From assembly GCA_017548985.1 (NCBI GenBank), contig JAFYYW010000011.1, forward strand, positions 1 through 64,000: a stretch of 64,000 bases of DNA. Direction: 5' to 3'. Position 1 is the first letter of the stretch. Every line of letters begins with the position of its first letter. Below, piece by piece: positions 1-9,440 of the stretch. The translations under genes were made by a program, and so were the position numbers. Under the pieces are notes generated by a model. That model searched no databases, was not told where the DNA came from, and saw only the letters and a program-made list of their open reading frames with translations. This DNA comes from Bacteroidales bacterium (GTDB lineage: Bacteria > Bacteroidota > Bacteroidia > Bacteroidales > UBA932).

Positions 1-2
1 CG

Positions 3-2330
3 GCTGACGCGACTAACAAGACAGTCAACTGGACAACCTCCAACGCTGAGGTCGCCACTGTGGCAGACGGTGTCGTCACCGCCGTGGCCCCCGGAACAGC
101 GACGATCATAGCCACCACCGCGGACGGAGGAAAGACAGCGACTTGTGCCGTTACGGTAAGTCCCAAGCCTATTCCCGTCGAGGGTGTATCTGTCGAGGTA
201 GAGACGCTCGAGGTTGTCGAGGGCGAGACAGCAGCCGTTGTCGTCAAGATCACTCCTGAGGACGCCACTGTCAAGGACGTCACTTTCTCCTCATCCGATG
301 AGACTGTCGCCACTGTCGACGAGAACGGAAACATCACGGCTGTGGGTCCTGGAACAGCGACCATAACTATAACTACTGTTGACGGAGAGAAGACCGCCAC
401 CTGCGAGGTGACCGTCACTCCAAAGGTAGTCCCCGTCGAGGGAATCGCCTTCACCAAGGAGCAGGTCTCAGTTGTAGAGGGTGAGAAGGTCCTGCTTTAC
501 GTGTCCTTCACGCCCAAGAACGCCTCTGACAAGAGGGTGACCTGGTCTTCATCCGATACGGGTGTCGCCACAGTTGACACCAAGGGCAACGTGACCGGTG
601 TGAAGCCCGGAACGGCCACCATCACCGTGAAGACGACAGATGGCGGAAAGACAGCCACCTGCGAGGTGACCGTCACCAAGAAGCCTACTCCTGTCTCCGG
701 AGTGACAATCAACAGGACATCACTCACTCTCACTATAGGTGGTAGCGCGATCCTTGTCGCGACCGTTTCCCCTGAGGACGCCACCAACAAGAAGGTCACC
801 TGGAGTTCCTCCGACGAGACTGTCGCCAAGGTCGACCAGAACGGTGAGGTGACCGCCGTGAAGACCGGAACCGCCAAGATCACGGTGACGACCGCGGACG
901 GCGGCAAGACAGCCACCTGCGACGTGACCGTGACCGACAAGCCGGTATCAGCCACAGGAGTGACGCTCAACAAGACCACCTTGTCGATCTTTGTTGGTGG
1001 CAAGTCCCAGCTGATTGCCACTGTGACGCCTTCCGACGCGACCAACCATGAGGTTACATGGACATCTTCCAAGACCTCGGTCGCTACGGTGGACAAAAGC
1101 GGCAATGTCACCGGTGTCGCCTCCGGCACCGCGACCATCACGGCCAAGACACATAACGGCAAGACCGCGACTTGTACGGTCACGGTTACCCAGCCCGTGA
1201 AGAGTATCAGCATTACCACCAGTTCAGGAACAGTCATTGAAAATCTGACACGAACCATATGGTACGGTGGGAATTCATCCAATTACGCGCAATTCAAAGC
1301 CTCCGTGTCTCCGTCCAACGCGACCAATAAGAACGTCACATGGTCAAGCAGCGCCACCGGAGTGGCCAAAATCGACCAGAACGGGAAGGTGACTTTTGTG
1401 AAGCCCGGCACGACCACGATAACAGCGACAGCTAAAGACGGCAGCGGGGTGAAAAAATCCATAACCTTTATCATCTATGAAGGAGTTGCGGACAAAGTCA
1501 CACTTTCCAGCAGTACCGGCAGTTTCTCCACTAATGTCAACGGTACTTTCACCGTCACAGCCAGACTAACCTGCAATGACAGGTGGACCCCGCTGGTCAA
1601 TGAAGTGGAATGGTCCCTTAATTCCACTGCCTGCGTCCAGATCGTGTCAAAAACAGCCACGACCTGTACGATAAAGGGAACCGCGGCCACATCTGCCAGC
1701 TACCCTGTCCTATTGACTGCCAAGGCCAAGAGCGGCAGTGCTGAAGCCACACAACAAATCATCGTTTCGAACCCATCGGTAGCAGTCACAGGAATATCCT
1801 TTGGGTCAACAATACCTTTGGGAATATATGATGGTGGTCCAAGCCAGACGACAACCATGTCTTACACGATCACTCCTTCAAATGCCACTAATAAGGCGGT
1901 GAATTGGTCGTCAAGTGCCCCCAGCATAGCAAGTGTTGACAGTAACGGTAAAATAAAAGGATTGAAAGCAGGCGAGGCGACCATTACGGTAACTACAGTA
2001 GACGGAGGCTATTATGCGACATGCAAAGTTATTGTCAGACATTTCACGCCTATTACTAGTATAGTGATTAATCCTTCTACTTTCACTATTAGATTAAATC
2101 AAACGTTGGGTATAGATACTTATACAATATACCCCAGTGATGCCACCATCCAATATTTGGATTGGACGTCATCAGATCCTTCTACAGTCGAAATCGTGCA
2201 GAACAGCACATCCAGTTCTTCTAACCCTCCGTATATCAAAGGGAAGAAGATTGGAACCGTTACACTTACCGCCAAAGCCCGTGACGGGTCTGGAAAGTCG
2301 GCTACTTGTAGAGTTACGGTAACGAACTAA
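3..2330 (+). CDS. Big2 (bacterial Ig-like) repeat surface protein, 5' partial
   Basis: The reading frame is open from base 3, so the gene starts before the window; the GTG at 60 is an internal codon, not a start. The 775 visible residues are almost entirely bacterial Ig-like group 2 domains. I count one partial and eight complete domains, each with the family pattern of a VTWSSSD-like strand, an ATVD turn, a PGTATIT strand and a closing TATCxVTV strand. The first complete domains recur every 86 residues; later ones (from about base 1,197) are more divergent, and the seventh has a different core. No enzymatic domain or C-terminal sorting signal is visible. Such arrays usually form stalks of adhesins or of secreted surface proteins in Bacteroidales. 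The N-terminus, which would hold the export signal and any functional head, is outside the window, so the role is unknown. Confidence 0.85.
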   Translation, partial: ADATNKTVNWTTSNAEVATVADGVVTAVAPGTATIIATTADGGKTATCAVTVSPKPIPVEGVSVEVETLEVVEGETAAVVVKITPEDATVKDVTFSSSDETVATVDENGNITAVGPGTATITITTVDGEKTATCEVTVTPKVVPVEGIAFTKEQVSVVEGEKVLLYVSFTPKNASDKRVTWSSSDTGVATVDTKGNVTGVKPGTATITVKTTDGGKTATCEVTVTKKPTPVSGVTINRTSLTLTIGGSAILVATVSPEDATNKKVTWSSSDETVAKVDQNGEVTAVKTGTAKITVTTADGGKTATCDVTVTDKPVSATGVTLNKTTLSIFVGGKSQLIATVTPSDATNHEVTWTSSKTSVATVDKSGNVTGVASGTATITAKTHNGKTATCTVTVTQPVKSISITTSSGTVIENLTRTIWYGGNSSNYAQFKASVSPSNATNKNVTWSSSATGVAKIDQNGKVTFVKPGTTTITATAKDGSGVKKSITFIIYEGVADKVTLSSSTGSFSTNVNGTFTVTARLTCNDRWTPLVNEVEWSLNSTACVQIVSKTATTCTIKGTAATSASYPVLLTAKAKSGSAEATQQIIVSNPSVAVTGISFGSTIPLGIYDGGPSQTTTMSYTITPSNATNKAVNWSSSAPSIASVDSNGKIKGLKAGEATITVTTVDGGYYATCKVIVRHFTPITSIVINPSTFTIRLNQTLGIDTYTIYPSDATIQYLDWTSSDPSTVEIVQNSTSSSSNPPYIKGKKIGTVTLTAKARDGSGKSATCRVTVTN
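177..1196 (+). repeat. Tandem 258-bp repeats encoding Big2 domains
   Basis: The domain boundary codons fall at 177, 435, 693 and 951, an exact 258-bp period. The repeats share runs such as those encoding GGKTATC and SSDETVA. The regular period and similar DNA suggest duplication or gene conversion between units. Confidence 0.8.
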
Positions 2331-2362
2331 GATTCTAGACAATCACTTTAATACATAGAACC

Positions 2363-2980
2363 ATGAAAACGACTGTTACGAAGACCCTTATGGGTGGTGT
2401 CGATGGTTTGAATGGAATATGGTTCGCGTTTTATGATAAAGTCACCGGTGGATTCGTTGATTGTGGGGAGCCGAGTGTGGCCAAACGATTCACAATCTCA
2501 TCTGGAAATACAGAGATTATAACTAATTCGAATTTGTTCGCCTATCAGGGAGTGGGTTGTAAGACAGATAGGGAAGGTACTGTCACCCTTACGGCCAAAG
2601 CCGATGGAATCACAGTGAAGTCTTTCAAAGTGACCTTGATCCACGCTTACGATGTATACTACAATAATAGCAAGATTCCTTCCACCATCAATTATACTTA
2701 CACCGGTTCCAGGGATTACCTCTATTTCGCTTTGTACGACAAAGTGGATAAGACGAACGTGATCTTGTGTACGAGCGGTGGAGATATGACGACCGCATAT
2801 TATAATTTCGTGGGAACTCCGAGCAATGGTGTGGTTTCAAAAAAGACGGGTGTGAGGTTGCTCGGTTCCGGCCGTGGCGGTTATGACGTCGTGTTCCCTG
2901 TCAATTATAAAGGCTCATGCACCATCACCTTCACCTACGGTGGTGTGAATGTCGGAAGTGTGAAAGTTAATGTGAACTAG
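2363..2980 (+). CDS. Hypothetical protein with two tandem Ig-like repeats
   Basis: This 205-residue protein is not recognised. It contains two related units of about 90 residues, each opening with an aromatic-FAxYDKV strand (residues about 20-27 and 113-121) and closing with a TITFTYGGV- or TVTLTAKADG-like strand followed by a KV-rich strand. It therefore looks all-beta and Ig-like. No signal peptide is visible at the ATG, which is odd for a protein of this kind; an in-frame TAG at 2336 rules out a simple longer start. It lies 32 bases downstream of the Big2 gene and shares its lower G+C 3' composition, so it may be co-transcribed or a detached fragment of a surface protein. Confidence 0.6.
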   Translation: MKTTVTKTLMGGVDGLNGIWFAFYDKVTGGFVDCGEPSVAKRFTISSGNTEIITNSNLFAYQGVGCKTDREGTVTLTAKADGITVKSFKVTLIHAYDVYYNNSKIPSTINYTYTGSRDYLYFALYDKVDKTNVILCTSGGDMTTAYYNFVGTPSNGVVSKKTGVRLLGSGRGGYDVVFPVNYKGSCTITFTYGGVNVGSVKVNVN

Positions 2981-2992
2981 CTTCCTGGTTTC

Positions 2993-3029
2993 AAAAAAGG
3001 CCGGCTCCTTTCGGGGCCGGCCTTTTTTT
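2993..3029 (+). terminator. Rho-independent terminator
   Basis: A 10-bp stem (2999-3008 with 3013-3022, one G-T pair) is closed by the loop TTTC and followed by seven Ts. Six As precede it, so it could also act on the minus strand for the convergent OmpA gene. Confidence 0.85.
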
Positions 3030-3043
3030 CATGATAGTAAATA

Positions 3044-3730
3044 CTACTCAAGAGTTCCGTTCTCAGCGGCCTCGATCATCTTCTCGTTGGCGGTGATGTA
3101 GATCTCGACACGGCGGTTCTGGGCCCTTCCTTCCTTGGTGCTGTTGTCAGCGACAGGCATGGAGTAGGACTTGCCCTCTGTGGTCATACGGGAAGCGGCG
3201 ATACCGCAGTTCTTCAGGTAGTTGGCGACGCTCTGGGCCCTCTCGTTGGAGAGTCTCTCATTGACAGCGTCGGAACCTGTGTTGTCCGTGTGGCCGTAGA
3301 TGGTGATATCAGTGTCCTGAAGGTCAGACATCTGGCTGGCGAACTTGCTGAGCTCGTCCTTTGAAGCCTGCTTGAGGTCAGACTTGTTGGTGTCGAAAAG
3401 GATACCGCTGTTGAAGGTGACCTTGATGGCCTCGAGGCCATTGGCGTCCTCGACAGTCTCGATCTGGGCATTCTCAAGGGCGGCGAGTTCCTCGGCCTTC
3501 TTGTCCATCTTCTTTCCGATGATGGCACCGGCACCGGCTCCGACGGCGGTTCCGATAGCGGCACCGATAGCGGCGGCCTTGCCGTCCTTACCGATGATAG
3601 CACCGAGTCCGGCTCCAACGGCGGCACCGGCGCCCGATCCGATCAAAGTACCTTTACCGGTCTGGGACATGTTGCCGCAACCTGAAAGAACGATGGCGGC
3701 GCACATGAAAGACAAAACGATTCTTTTCAT
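3044..3730 (-). CDS. OmpA-family lipoprotein with glycine-zipper segment
   Basis: The 228-residue protein begins with a lipoprotein signal ending in LSGC (Cys18). Residues about 29-72 are glycine- and alanine-rich (GAGAAVGAGLGAIIG and a second copy), the pattern of a glycine zipper that may insert in or span the outer membrane. Residues about 100-217 form an OmpA/MotB peptidoglycan-binding domain with the IYGHTDNTG and NERLSNERAQSVANYL motifs and the closing GRAQNRRVEIYI. The likely role is to tether the outer membrane to peptidoglycan, as in YiaD-type lipoproteins. It is downstream of and in the same orientation as gap, but a terminator hairpin and its own candidate -7 box lie between them. 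Confidence 0.9.
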   Translation of the reverse strand: MKRIVLSFMCAAIVLSGCGNMSQTGKGTLIGSGAGAAVGAGLGAIIGKDGKAAAIGAAIGTAVGAGAGAIIGKKMDKKAEELAALENAQIETVEDANGLEAIKVTFNSGILFDTNKSDLKQASKDELSKFASQMSDLQDTDITIYGHTDNTGSDAVNERLSNERAQSVANYLKNCGIAASRMTTEGKSYSMPVADNSTKEGRAQNRRVEIYITANEKMIEAAENGTLE

Positions 3731-3771
3731 AATTGCTGATAATTAAGAAGTTGTTTAAAAAGTGTCTTATC

Positions 3772-3799
3772 AAAAAAGCCTGGCCCGAAGGCCAGGCCT
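3772..3799 (-). terminator. Rho-independent terminator downstream of gap
   Basis: A perfect 8-bp stem, GCCTGGCC (3778-3785) with GGCCAGGC (3790-3797), has a four-base loop. On the minus strand it is followed by six Ts (3777-3772), directly after the gap stop codon. Confidence 0.85.
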
Positions 3800-3807
3800 T
3801 GCAAACG

Positions 3808-3815
3808 CAAATATA
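3808..3815 (-). promoter_or_regulatory. Candidate -7 box for the OmpA gene
   Basis: The minus strand reads TATATTTG, an exact match to the Bacteroidota -7 consensus TAnnTTTG. It sits between the gap stop and the gap terminator hairpin, so a transcript from it would begin right at the hairpin. No clear -33 element was seen. Confidence 0.4.
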
Positions 3816-3829
3816 GAAATAAAAAATAA

Positions 3830-4831
<1,002 letters not shown>

Positions 4832-4902
4832 TTAAAATTTATTAAGTTGTTTAAACAAATTATTTCTAATTCAAGCAGTGTCTTTCCCCTGCAAAAGTGA
4901 TG

Positions 4903-4910
4903 CAAATTTA
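4903..4910 (-). promoter_or_regulatory. -7 promoter box for gap
   Basis: The minus strand reads TAAATTTG, an exact TAnnTTTG match. Transcription would start near 4896, giving a leader of about 70 bases before the gap ATG. Confidence 0.6.
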
Positions 4911-4932
4911 CAGAAAAAAATATGGAAATCAG

Positions 4933-4940
4933 TATATTTG
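4933..4940 (+). promoter_or_regulatory. -7 promoter box for surE-lpxB
   Basis: TATATTTG matches TAnnTTTG exactly and ends 20 bases before the ATG at 4960. It lies inside the longer open frame that starts at 4897, which argues that 4960 is the true surE start. Confidence 0.6.
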
Positions 4941-4959
4941 TGAACTAAAATCTGTAGAT

Positions 4960-5769
4960 ATGCCAGCTAATCTCAACATATTGATTACGAACGACGACGG
5001 ATACACTTCCAAAGGCATCCGGGAACTGGTCGAGTTGATGCGCCCTTTTGGCAGGATCACTGTCGTGGCACCCCGGTCCCATCAGTCAGGAATGTCAGTC
5101 GCCGTATCCCTTGGAAACCGTCCGTGCGGCTACAAGAGACTTGGTGAGAGGGATGGCGTTTCTTGGTCGTGGCTCGACGCCACACCTGCGAGTTGTGTCA
5201 AGTTCGCTTTGGACAAAATATTCCCGGACAGGAGGTGCGATGTCGTGATCTGTGGTATCAACCACGGGTCCAACGCCTCTGTGGCGACCAATTATTCGGG
5301 AACAATGGGAGCTGCCGAGGAAGCCGCGATCAATGGTATCCCGGCGATCGGAGTGTCTCTTTGCGAGTTTGGTGAGGATGCTGATTTCTCTTCGGTGAAA
5401 AAATATTTCCCGGCCGTATTCGAGAAGCTCATGGAGAATTTGCCCGGCCGTAGAGGGCTGTCCTATAATGTCAATTTCCCGCCATCGGATATTCCCGTGA
5501 AAGGAGTTCGTGTCTGCCATCAGGGATATGGTTACTGGATTGAGGAGTTCGAGACATGGACCGGCGCAGTTCCGCCCGAAGTCAATGAGATAGTTGATGC
5601 CCTTTATGTTATGCGCGGGCGTTTTGTCGATGGTTCTCCGGCAGGGGATGGCATGGCGGACCACCACGCTTTGGAGGATGGGTATATCGCTATCACTCCC
5701 CAGACCATAGACCGTACCGACCATGAGGAGGAGCATCGTCTCGCCATATTCCTCAATGAGGAGTTCTGA
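4960..5769 (+). CDS. surE: 5'/3'-nucleotidase SurE
   Basis: SurE is a metal-dependent phosphatase that dephosphorylates nucleoside monophosphates, mainly in stress and stationary phase. The ATG at 4960 is chosen over 4897 because the protein then begins close to the conserved ILITNDDG motif and because a promoter box lies between the two. With this start the protein has 269 residues, close to the usual 250-265. Metal ligands are visible as Asp12 and Asp13 in NDDGY, Ser43 in SHQSGMS and Asn101 in GINHGSN; the SGTMGAAxEA helix follows. The stop codon overlaps the lpxB start by one base, so the two genes are translationally coupled. Confidence 0.93.
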   Translation: MPANLNILITNDDGYTSKGIRELVELMRPFGRITVVAPRSHQSGMSVAVSLGNRPCGYKRLGERDGVSWSWLDATPASCVKFALDKIFPDRRCDVVICGINHGSNASVATNYSGTMGAAEEAAINGIPAIGVSLCEFGEDADFSSVKKYFPAVFEKLMENLPGRRGLSYNVNFPPSDIPVKGVRVCHQGYGYWIEEFETWTGAVPPEVNEIVDALYVMRGRFVDGSPAGDGMADHHALEDGYIAITPQTIDRTDHEEEHRLAIFLNEEF

Positions 5770-6917
5770 TGGCGAGGTGGTACATCATAGCTGGTGAGGC
5801 ATCTGGCGACCTCCACGGATCTAACCTGATGCGTGGCCTCTATTCTGTCGACCCATGTGCTGAGATCCGTTTTTGGGGTGGTGAGCTTATGGGCTCTGTA
5901 GGAGGTGAGCTCGCCCGTGATTACCGTGAGGGAGCGGTGATCGGGTTCACGCAGGTCTTGTCGCACCCGAGGAAGTTCGCCAGGAGATTGGAGGACTGCA
6001 AAAAGGACATAGCGGCATGGAAACCGGACGTTGTCGTGCTGATAGATTATCCCGGGTTCAATTTCAAGATCGCCGAGTTCGCCCATAAGGCTGGTTTCAA
6101 GGTATTCTATTACATCGCCCCGAAAGTCTGGGCCTCAAGGGAGAACAGGGTTAGGAAGTTGAAGGAAAATGTGGATAAGTTATTCATAGTCTTTCCGTTC
6201 GAGATACCTTATTTCACTTCGAAGGGAGTGGACTTTGTATATAAGGGGAATCCTCTGGTTGACGCAATCGACGGTTCTGGAGCGATGCTGGAGTCTCGGG
6301 AAGAGTTCCTTGAGAGAACCGGGCTACCGGACCGCCCGATGATCGCCTTGTTGCCGGGCTCTAGAACCGGTGAGATCAGCTCGATGATGCCGGTTTACAT
6401 GGAGTTCGCCGACAAGATGCGGTCCATCCCTGAGTATTCTGATTATTCGTTCATAATCGCCGGGGCTCCTTCCCGCAAGATGGAGGATTACGCCGGGTAT
6501 ATCGGTGGCCGGGAATATGTCACGGTGGTTTTTGGTGAGAGCTATGCTGTGATGCGCCATGCCAAAGCGGCGGTGGTCAACTCGGGGACGGCTTCCCTGG
6601 AATGCGCGTTGACAGGTACTCCACAGGTGGTCGCTTACAGGACATCCGCGCTAAACTATATGGTTGGCAGGATGATAATCAAAGTGAGGTTCATCAGTCT
6701 CGGCAATCTTATCTTGGACAGGATGTGTTTCAGGGAACTGCTGCAGGATTATTTCACTTCCGATAACGTCCTTCATGAGATAAGGAGGTTGATTGAGGAT
6801 GATTTTTACCGGGGAAATATGCTTTCCGGCTACGATGAGATCCGCCAGTCTCTGGGTGGTGGAGGAGCGTCGGCGGAGGTCGCCAAGGCTATGGTAATGG
6901 AACTTGGAAATAGTTGA
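5769..6917 (+). CDS. lpxB: Lipid-A-disaccharide synthase (GT19)
   Basis: LpxB joins UDP-2,3-diacylglucosamine to lipid X to make the lipid A disaccharide at the inner face of the cytoplasmic membrane. The 382-residue length is typical. The N-terminus has the family signature AGEASGDLHGS, followed by DYPGFN and FYYIAPKVWASRENR. The C-terminal half carries LLPGSRTGEI and NSGTASLECALTGTP, the donor-binding part of the GT-B fold. It overlaps surE by one base (TGATG), and the next gene begins three bases after its stop, so all three are probably one operon. Confidence 0.95.
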   Translation: MARWYIIAGEASGDLHGSNLMRGLYSVDPCAEIRFWGGELMGSVGGELARDYREGAVIGFTQVLSHPRKFARRLEDCKKDIAAWKPDVVVLIDYPGFNFKIAEFAHKAGFKVFYYIAPKVWASRENRVRKLKENVDKLFIVFPFEIPYFTSKGVDFVYKGNPLVDAIDGSGAMLESREEFLERTGLPDRPMIALLPGSRTGEISSMMPVYMEFADKMRSIPEYSDYSFIIAGAPSRKMEDYAGYIGGREYVTVVFGESYAVMRHAKAAVVNSGTASLECALTGTPQVVAYRTSALNYMVGRMIIKVRFISLGNLILDRMCFRELLQDYFTSDNVLHEIRRLIEDDFYRGNMLSGYDEIRQSLGGGGASAEVAKAMVMELGNS

Positions 6918-6919
6918 AT

Positions 6920-8011
6920 ATGAAAAAGATAGTTCTCATTTTACTGGCTTTTGTCATACTGCCTGCTTTCGCGTCAGCCCAGGGAGTGATCTATGTTGAG
7001 GGAGGTTCCCACCATGTGCAGGGGATCGCTTTTGACCGGGAGGTCGGGAAGATGTATTTCTCTTTCACGGACTCTTTCCTTGTAACAGATTTGGATGGCA
7101 ATATCCTTGGTTCTATTGAGCATATCCAAGGACATCTTGGAGCTATGGTCTTCGACACGGCCCGCAGGAAGGTCTTCGCCTCACTTGAATGCAAGGATGA
7201 TGTGATCGGACAGGGCCTGTCAGATTTCGCTAAAGGGAGGTCGATGTTCTATATCGCCATCATAGACGTGGATAAAGTCTCGAAGGTGGGGATGGACTCC
7301 GAAAACAATGAGGCGTTCAAGATCGTGTGTGTCAGGGAAGCCACAAAAGACTATCACCTGAAGGGCTTCGGCCCATCCGGCCAGGAGTATGAGCATTTCT
7401 ATGGTTGTTCCGGAATAGACGGGGTCGCTATCGCTCCCAAGCTCGGCAAAAAAGGCGGGAAGAATTATCTTTATGTCGCTTACGGCATCTATGGCGACAC
7501 TTCCCGGAGTGACAATGACAGCCAGGTCCTGCTGCGCTATGACATTGACAAGTTGGAAAGTTACGCCGGTACCGTGGTTTTCGGAGAGTTTTATTCACAA
7601 GGTCCTGAGAAACCTCTTGACAAGTATTTCGTCTATACCGGTAACACAAACTGGGGAGTACAGAACATGGCTTACGACCGTAACTCCAGGCGGTTGTTCC
7701 TCTTTGTGTACAAGGGGGCGAAGGAGCGGTTCACGAACTATCCGGCTTTCTCGATAGATCTGTCCAAACGTCCGGTCAAGAGGGGGCTTATCGGCGTTCC
7801 CTACGACACATCCAGGCATCCGGTGATAGGCTCGTGGGAGAATCCGGTGAAAGGAATAGATTTCAAGTATGGAGGGACGGGCGTCTCCCCGCTGGGTGAC
7901 GGACGTTTCTATTTCTCGGAACATGGCAGCTCTGAGACAACCGGGAAACAGTATTGCCGGGCTAGGATCTACCGCTGGGATGAGAATGCCAATACTTTTG
8001 TCCCGGAGTAG
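6920..8011 (+). CDS. Secreted protein of unknown function, probable beta-propeller
   Basis: The 363-residue protein begins with a clear signal peptide (MKKIVLILLAFVILPAFASA, cleavage before Gln). I use the ATG at 6920; a TTG at 6914 would add two residues and overlap lpxB. The rest has repeated short strands such as GIAFDREVGKMYFSF, MAYDRNSRRLFLF and YGGTGVSPLGDGRFYFSEHG, which suggest a beta-propeller similar to lactonase or teichoic acid-like repeat proteins. No catalytic motif was recognised. It follows lpxB by three bases, so it is likely co-transcribed; a functional link with lipid A is not implied. It converges with the GH25 gene, whose stop is three bases away. Confidence 0.7.
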   Translation: MKKIVLILLAFVILPAFASAQGVIYVEGGSHHVQGIAFDREVGKMYFSFTDSFLVTDLDGNILGSIEHIQGHLGAMVFDTARRKVFASLECKDDVIGQGLSDFAKGRSMFYIAIIDVDKVSKVGMDSENNEAFKIVCVREATKDYHLKGFGPSGQEYEHFYGCSGIDGVAIAPKLGKKGGKNYLYVAYGIYGDTSRSDNDSQVLLRYDIDKLESYAGTVVFGEFYSQGPEKPLDKYFVYTGNTNWGVQNMAYDRNSRRLFLFVYKGAKERFTNYPAFSIDLSKRPVKRGLIGVPYDTSRHPVIGSWENPVKGIDFKYGGTGVSPLGDGRFYFSEHGSSETTGKQYCRARIYRWDENANTFVPE

Positions 8012-8013
8012 GG

Positions 8014-8796
8014 TCAGTCCATTTTCATCACACTCAAGTCCACCTGCCCAGGTACACCCTTGACAACGGCCTTGTCGGTGAACTGCCACCATACCCAGTC
8101 ATCAAATGCCGGGCGTTCTTTACCGTAATGTGCCACCCAGATAGGGTAGTTGCCGGTTATGTCCTTTGAGAGATGATCCTTGATGAAGGATGAGCTGGCA
8201 TAGACCACCGGCTTCTTCCCGTAATGATTCTCGACAGCCTTTAGCCATTGAAGAGCCCTCTGATTGAGGAGTTCTTTGGAGCAGCCGAGATGGATTGTCT
8301 CGATGTCCAGCACAGGTGGAAGATCCATTATCCTCATGTCACCTACGGTGGAGATGAAACTTTTGGCCTGGATCTCACCGTCCTTCGAGCTCCGGAAGAA
8401 GTGATACGCGCCCCTGCGGAGTCCGCTTCTCCCGGCTTCTCTCCAATTCGCCTTGAAGTCCGGATCCGTGAATGTGGCTCCTTCGGTGGCTTTTATTAAC
8501 ACGAAACTCACAGGTTTGATATCCCTCGCGGCATAGGGATTCCGGATTGTCCTCCTTCTCTGGTCGGTCATGACATAAAGCGAGTCCCAGACTATGGGTT
8601 TGGAGTTATTGTGGGAGATGTCAATCCCGTAACGCCAGGTTCCTGCCGGCACTTTCGCCCCACGCTCGTAATCCCGGCCATCCCACCTGTGGACCAGAAG
8701 GAATATGATCAGTAGAATCCCCCCTGCCAAGGCCACGGCTGCCCATGGGCTTAACGAGATTCTCTTCTTCTTGATCTTTCTTTTGCGGGTCGGCAT
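8014..8796 (-). CDS. GH25 lysozyme with N-terminal membrane anchor
   Basis: The family hydrolyses beta-1,4 bonds between N-acetylmuramic acid and N-acetylglucosamine in peptidoglycan. Residues 1-14 are strongly basic and residues about 17-35 form one transmembrane helix, so the catalytic domain should face the periplasm. The GH25 domain spans about residues 55-258 with GIDISHNN (Asp59), VLIKATEGATF, GAYHFFRS and the active-site strand PVLDIE (Asp164, Glu166). The closing WWQFTDKAVVKGVPGQVDL is also typical. It may function in cell-wall remodelling rather than as a secreted toxin because it is anchored and stands alone among housekeeping genes. Confidence 0.92.
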   Translation of the reverse strand: MPTRKRKIKKKRISLSPWAAVALAGGILLIIFLLVHRWDGRDYERGAKVPAGTWRYGIDISHNNSKPIVWDSLYVMTDQRRRTIRNPYAARDIKPVSFVLIKATEGATFTDPDFKANWREAGRSGLRRGAYHFFRSSKDGEIQAKSFISTVGDMRIMDLPPVLDIETIHLGCSKELLNQRALQWLKAVENHYGKKPVVYASSSFIKDHLSKDITGNYPIWVAHYGKERPAFDDWVWWQFTDKAVVKGVPGQVDLSVMKMD

Positions 8797-8835
8797 ATTC
8801 TTTTCGGAAAGCGGTCAAAATTAGTTATTTTTTGT

Positions 8836-8843
8836 TAAATTTG
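8836..8843 (+). promoter_or_regulatory. -7 promoter box for rubrerythrin
   Basis: TAAATTTG matches TAnnTTTG exactly, 37 bases before the ATG. No convincing -33 element was found. Confidence 0.55.
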
Positions 8844-8880
8844 CGTTTAGCGCTATTGCTTGAATTAATATTCATTTACC

Positions 8881-9420
8881 ATGGAATTAAAAGGATCCCA
8901 GACTGAACAGAACTTGCTCACCGCTTTCGCAGGTGAAAGCCAAGCCCACACAAAGTATCTTTATTACGCCTCCAGGGCGAAGAAGGACGGATATGTCCAG
9001 ATAAGCAAGATTTTCGAGGAAACCGCCAAGAACGAGAAGGAGCACGCCAAGATTTGGTTCAAGTTCCTCCACGGTGGTTCCGTTCCTCCGACCGATGTCA
9101 ATCTTTCCGACGCCGCTGATGGCGAGAATTACGAGTGGACCGACATGTATGACGGTTTCGCCAAGACCGCCAAGGAAGAGGGCTTTGATGAGATCGCCGC
9201 CTTGTTCGAGAAGGTGGGCGCTATCGAGAAGACCCATGAGGAACGCTACCGCAAGCTCCTCGGAAAGGTCAAGGATGCCGTGGTCTTCACCCGTGACGAG
9301 GACGCCATTTGGGAGTGCTCAAACTGCGGGCATATCGTGATCGGGAAGCAAGCTCCCGAGACTTGCCCTGTCTGCAACCATCCCCAGAGCTATTTCCAGG
9401 TCAAAGCTGAAAATTATTAA
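8881..9420 (+). CDS. rbr: Rubrerythrin
   Basis: Rubrerythrin reduces hydrogen peroxide in the cytosol of anaerobes, using electrons passed through a rubredoxin-like site. The 179-residue protein has the ferritin-like four-helix domain (residues 1-135) with two ExxH di-iron motifs, at Glu52-His55 and Glu116-His119, and an early ligand in GESQAHTKY. The C-terminal rubredoxin domain has a CxNCGH pair (Cys146, Cys149) and a CPVCNHP pair (Cys162, Cys165). All expected metal ligands are present. It has its own -7 box. The next gene starts 20 bases downstream and may be read through. Confidence 0.96.
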   Translation: MELKGSQTEQNLLTAFAGESQAHTKYLYYASRAKKDGYVQISKIFEETAKNEKEHAKIWFKFLHGGSVPPTDVNLSDAADGENYEWTDMYDGFAKTAKEEGFDEIAALFEKVGAIEKTHEERYRKLLGKVKDAVVFTRDEDAIWECSNCGHIVIGKQAPETCPVCNHPQSYFQVKAENY

Positions 9421-9440
9421 TATTTAATACACAAATAGTC

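Noticed and set aside
3345..3746. Plus-strand open frame opposite the OmpA gene
   Set aside because: It is an antisense shadow rich in proline and alanine arising from the glycine-zipper codons.
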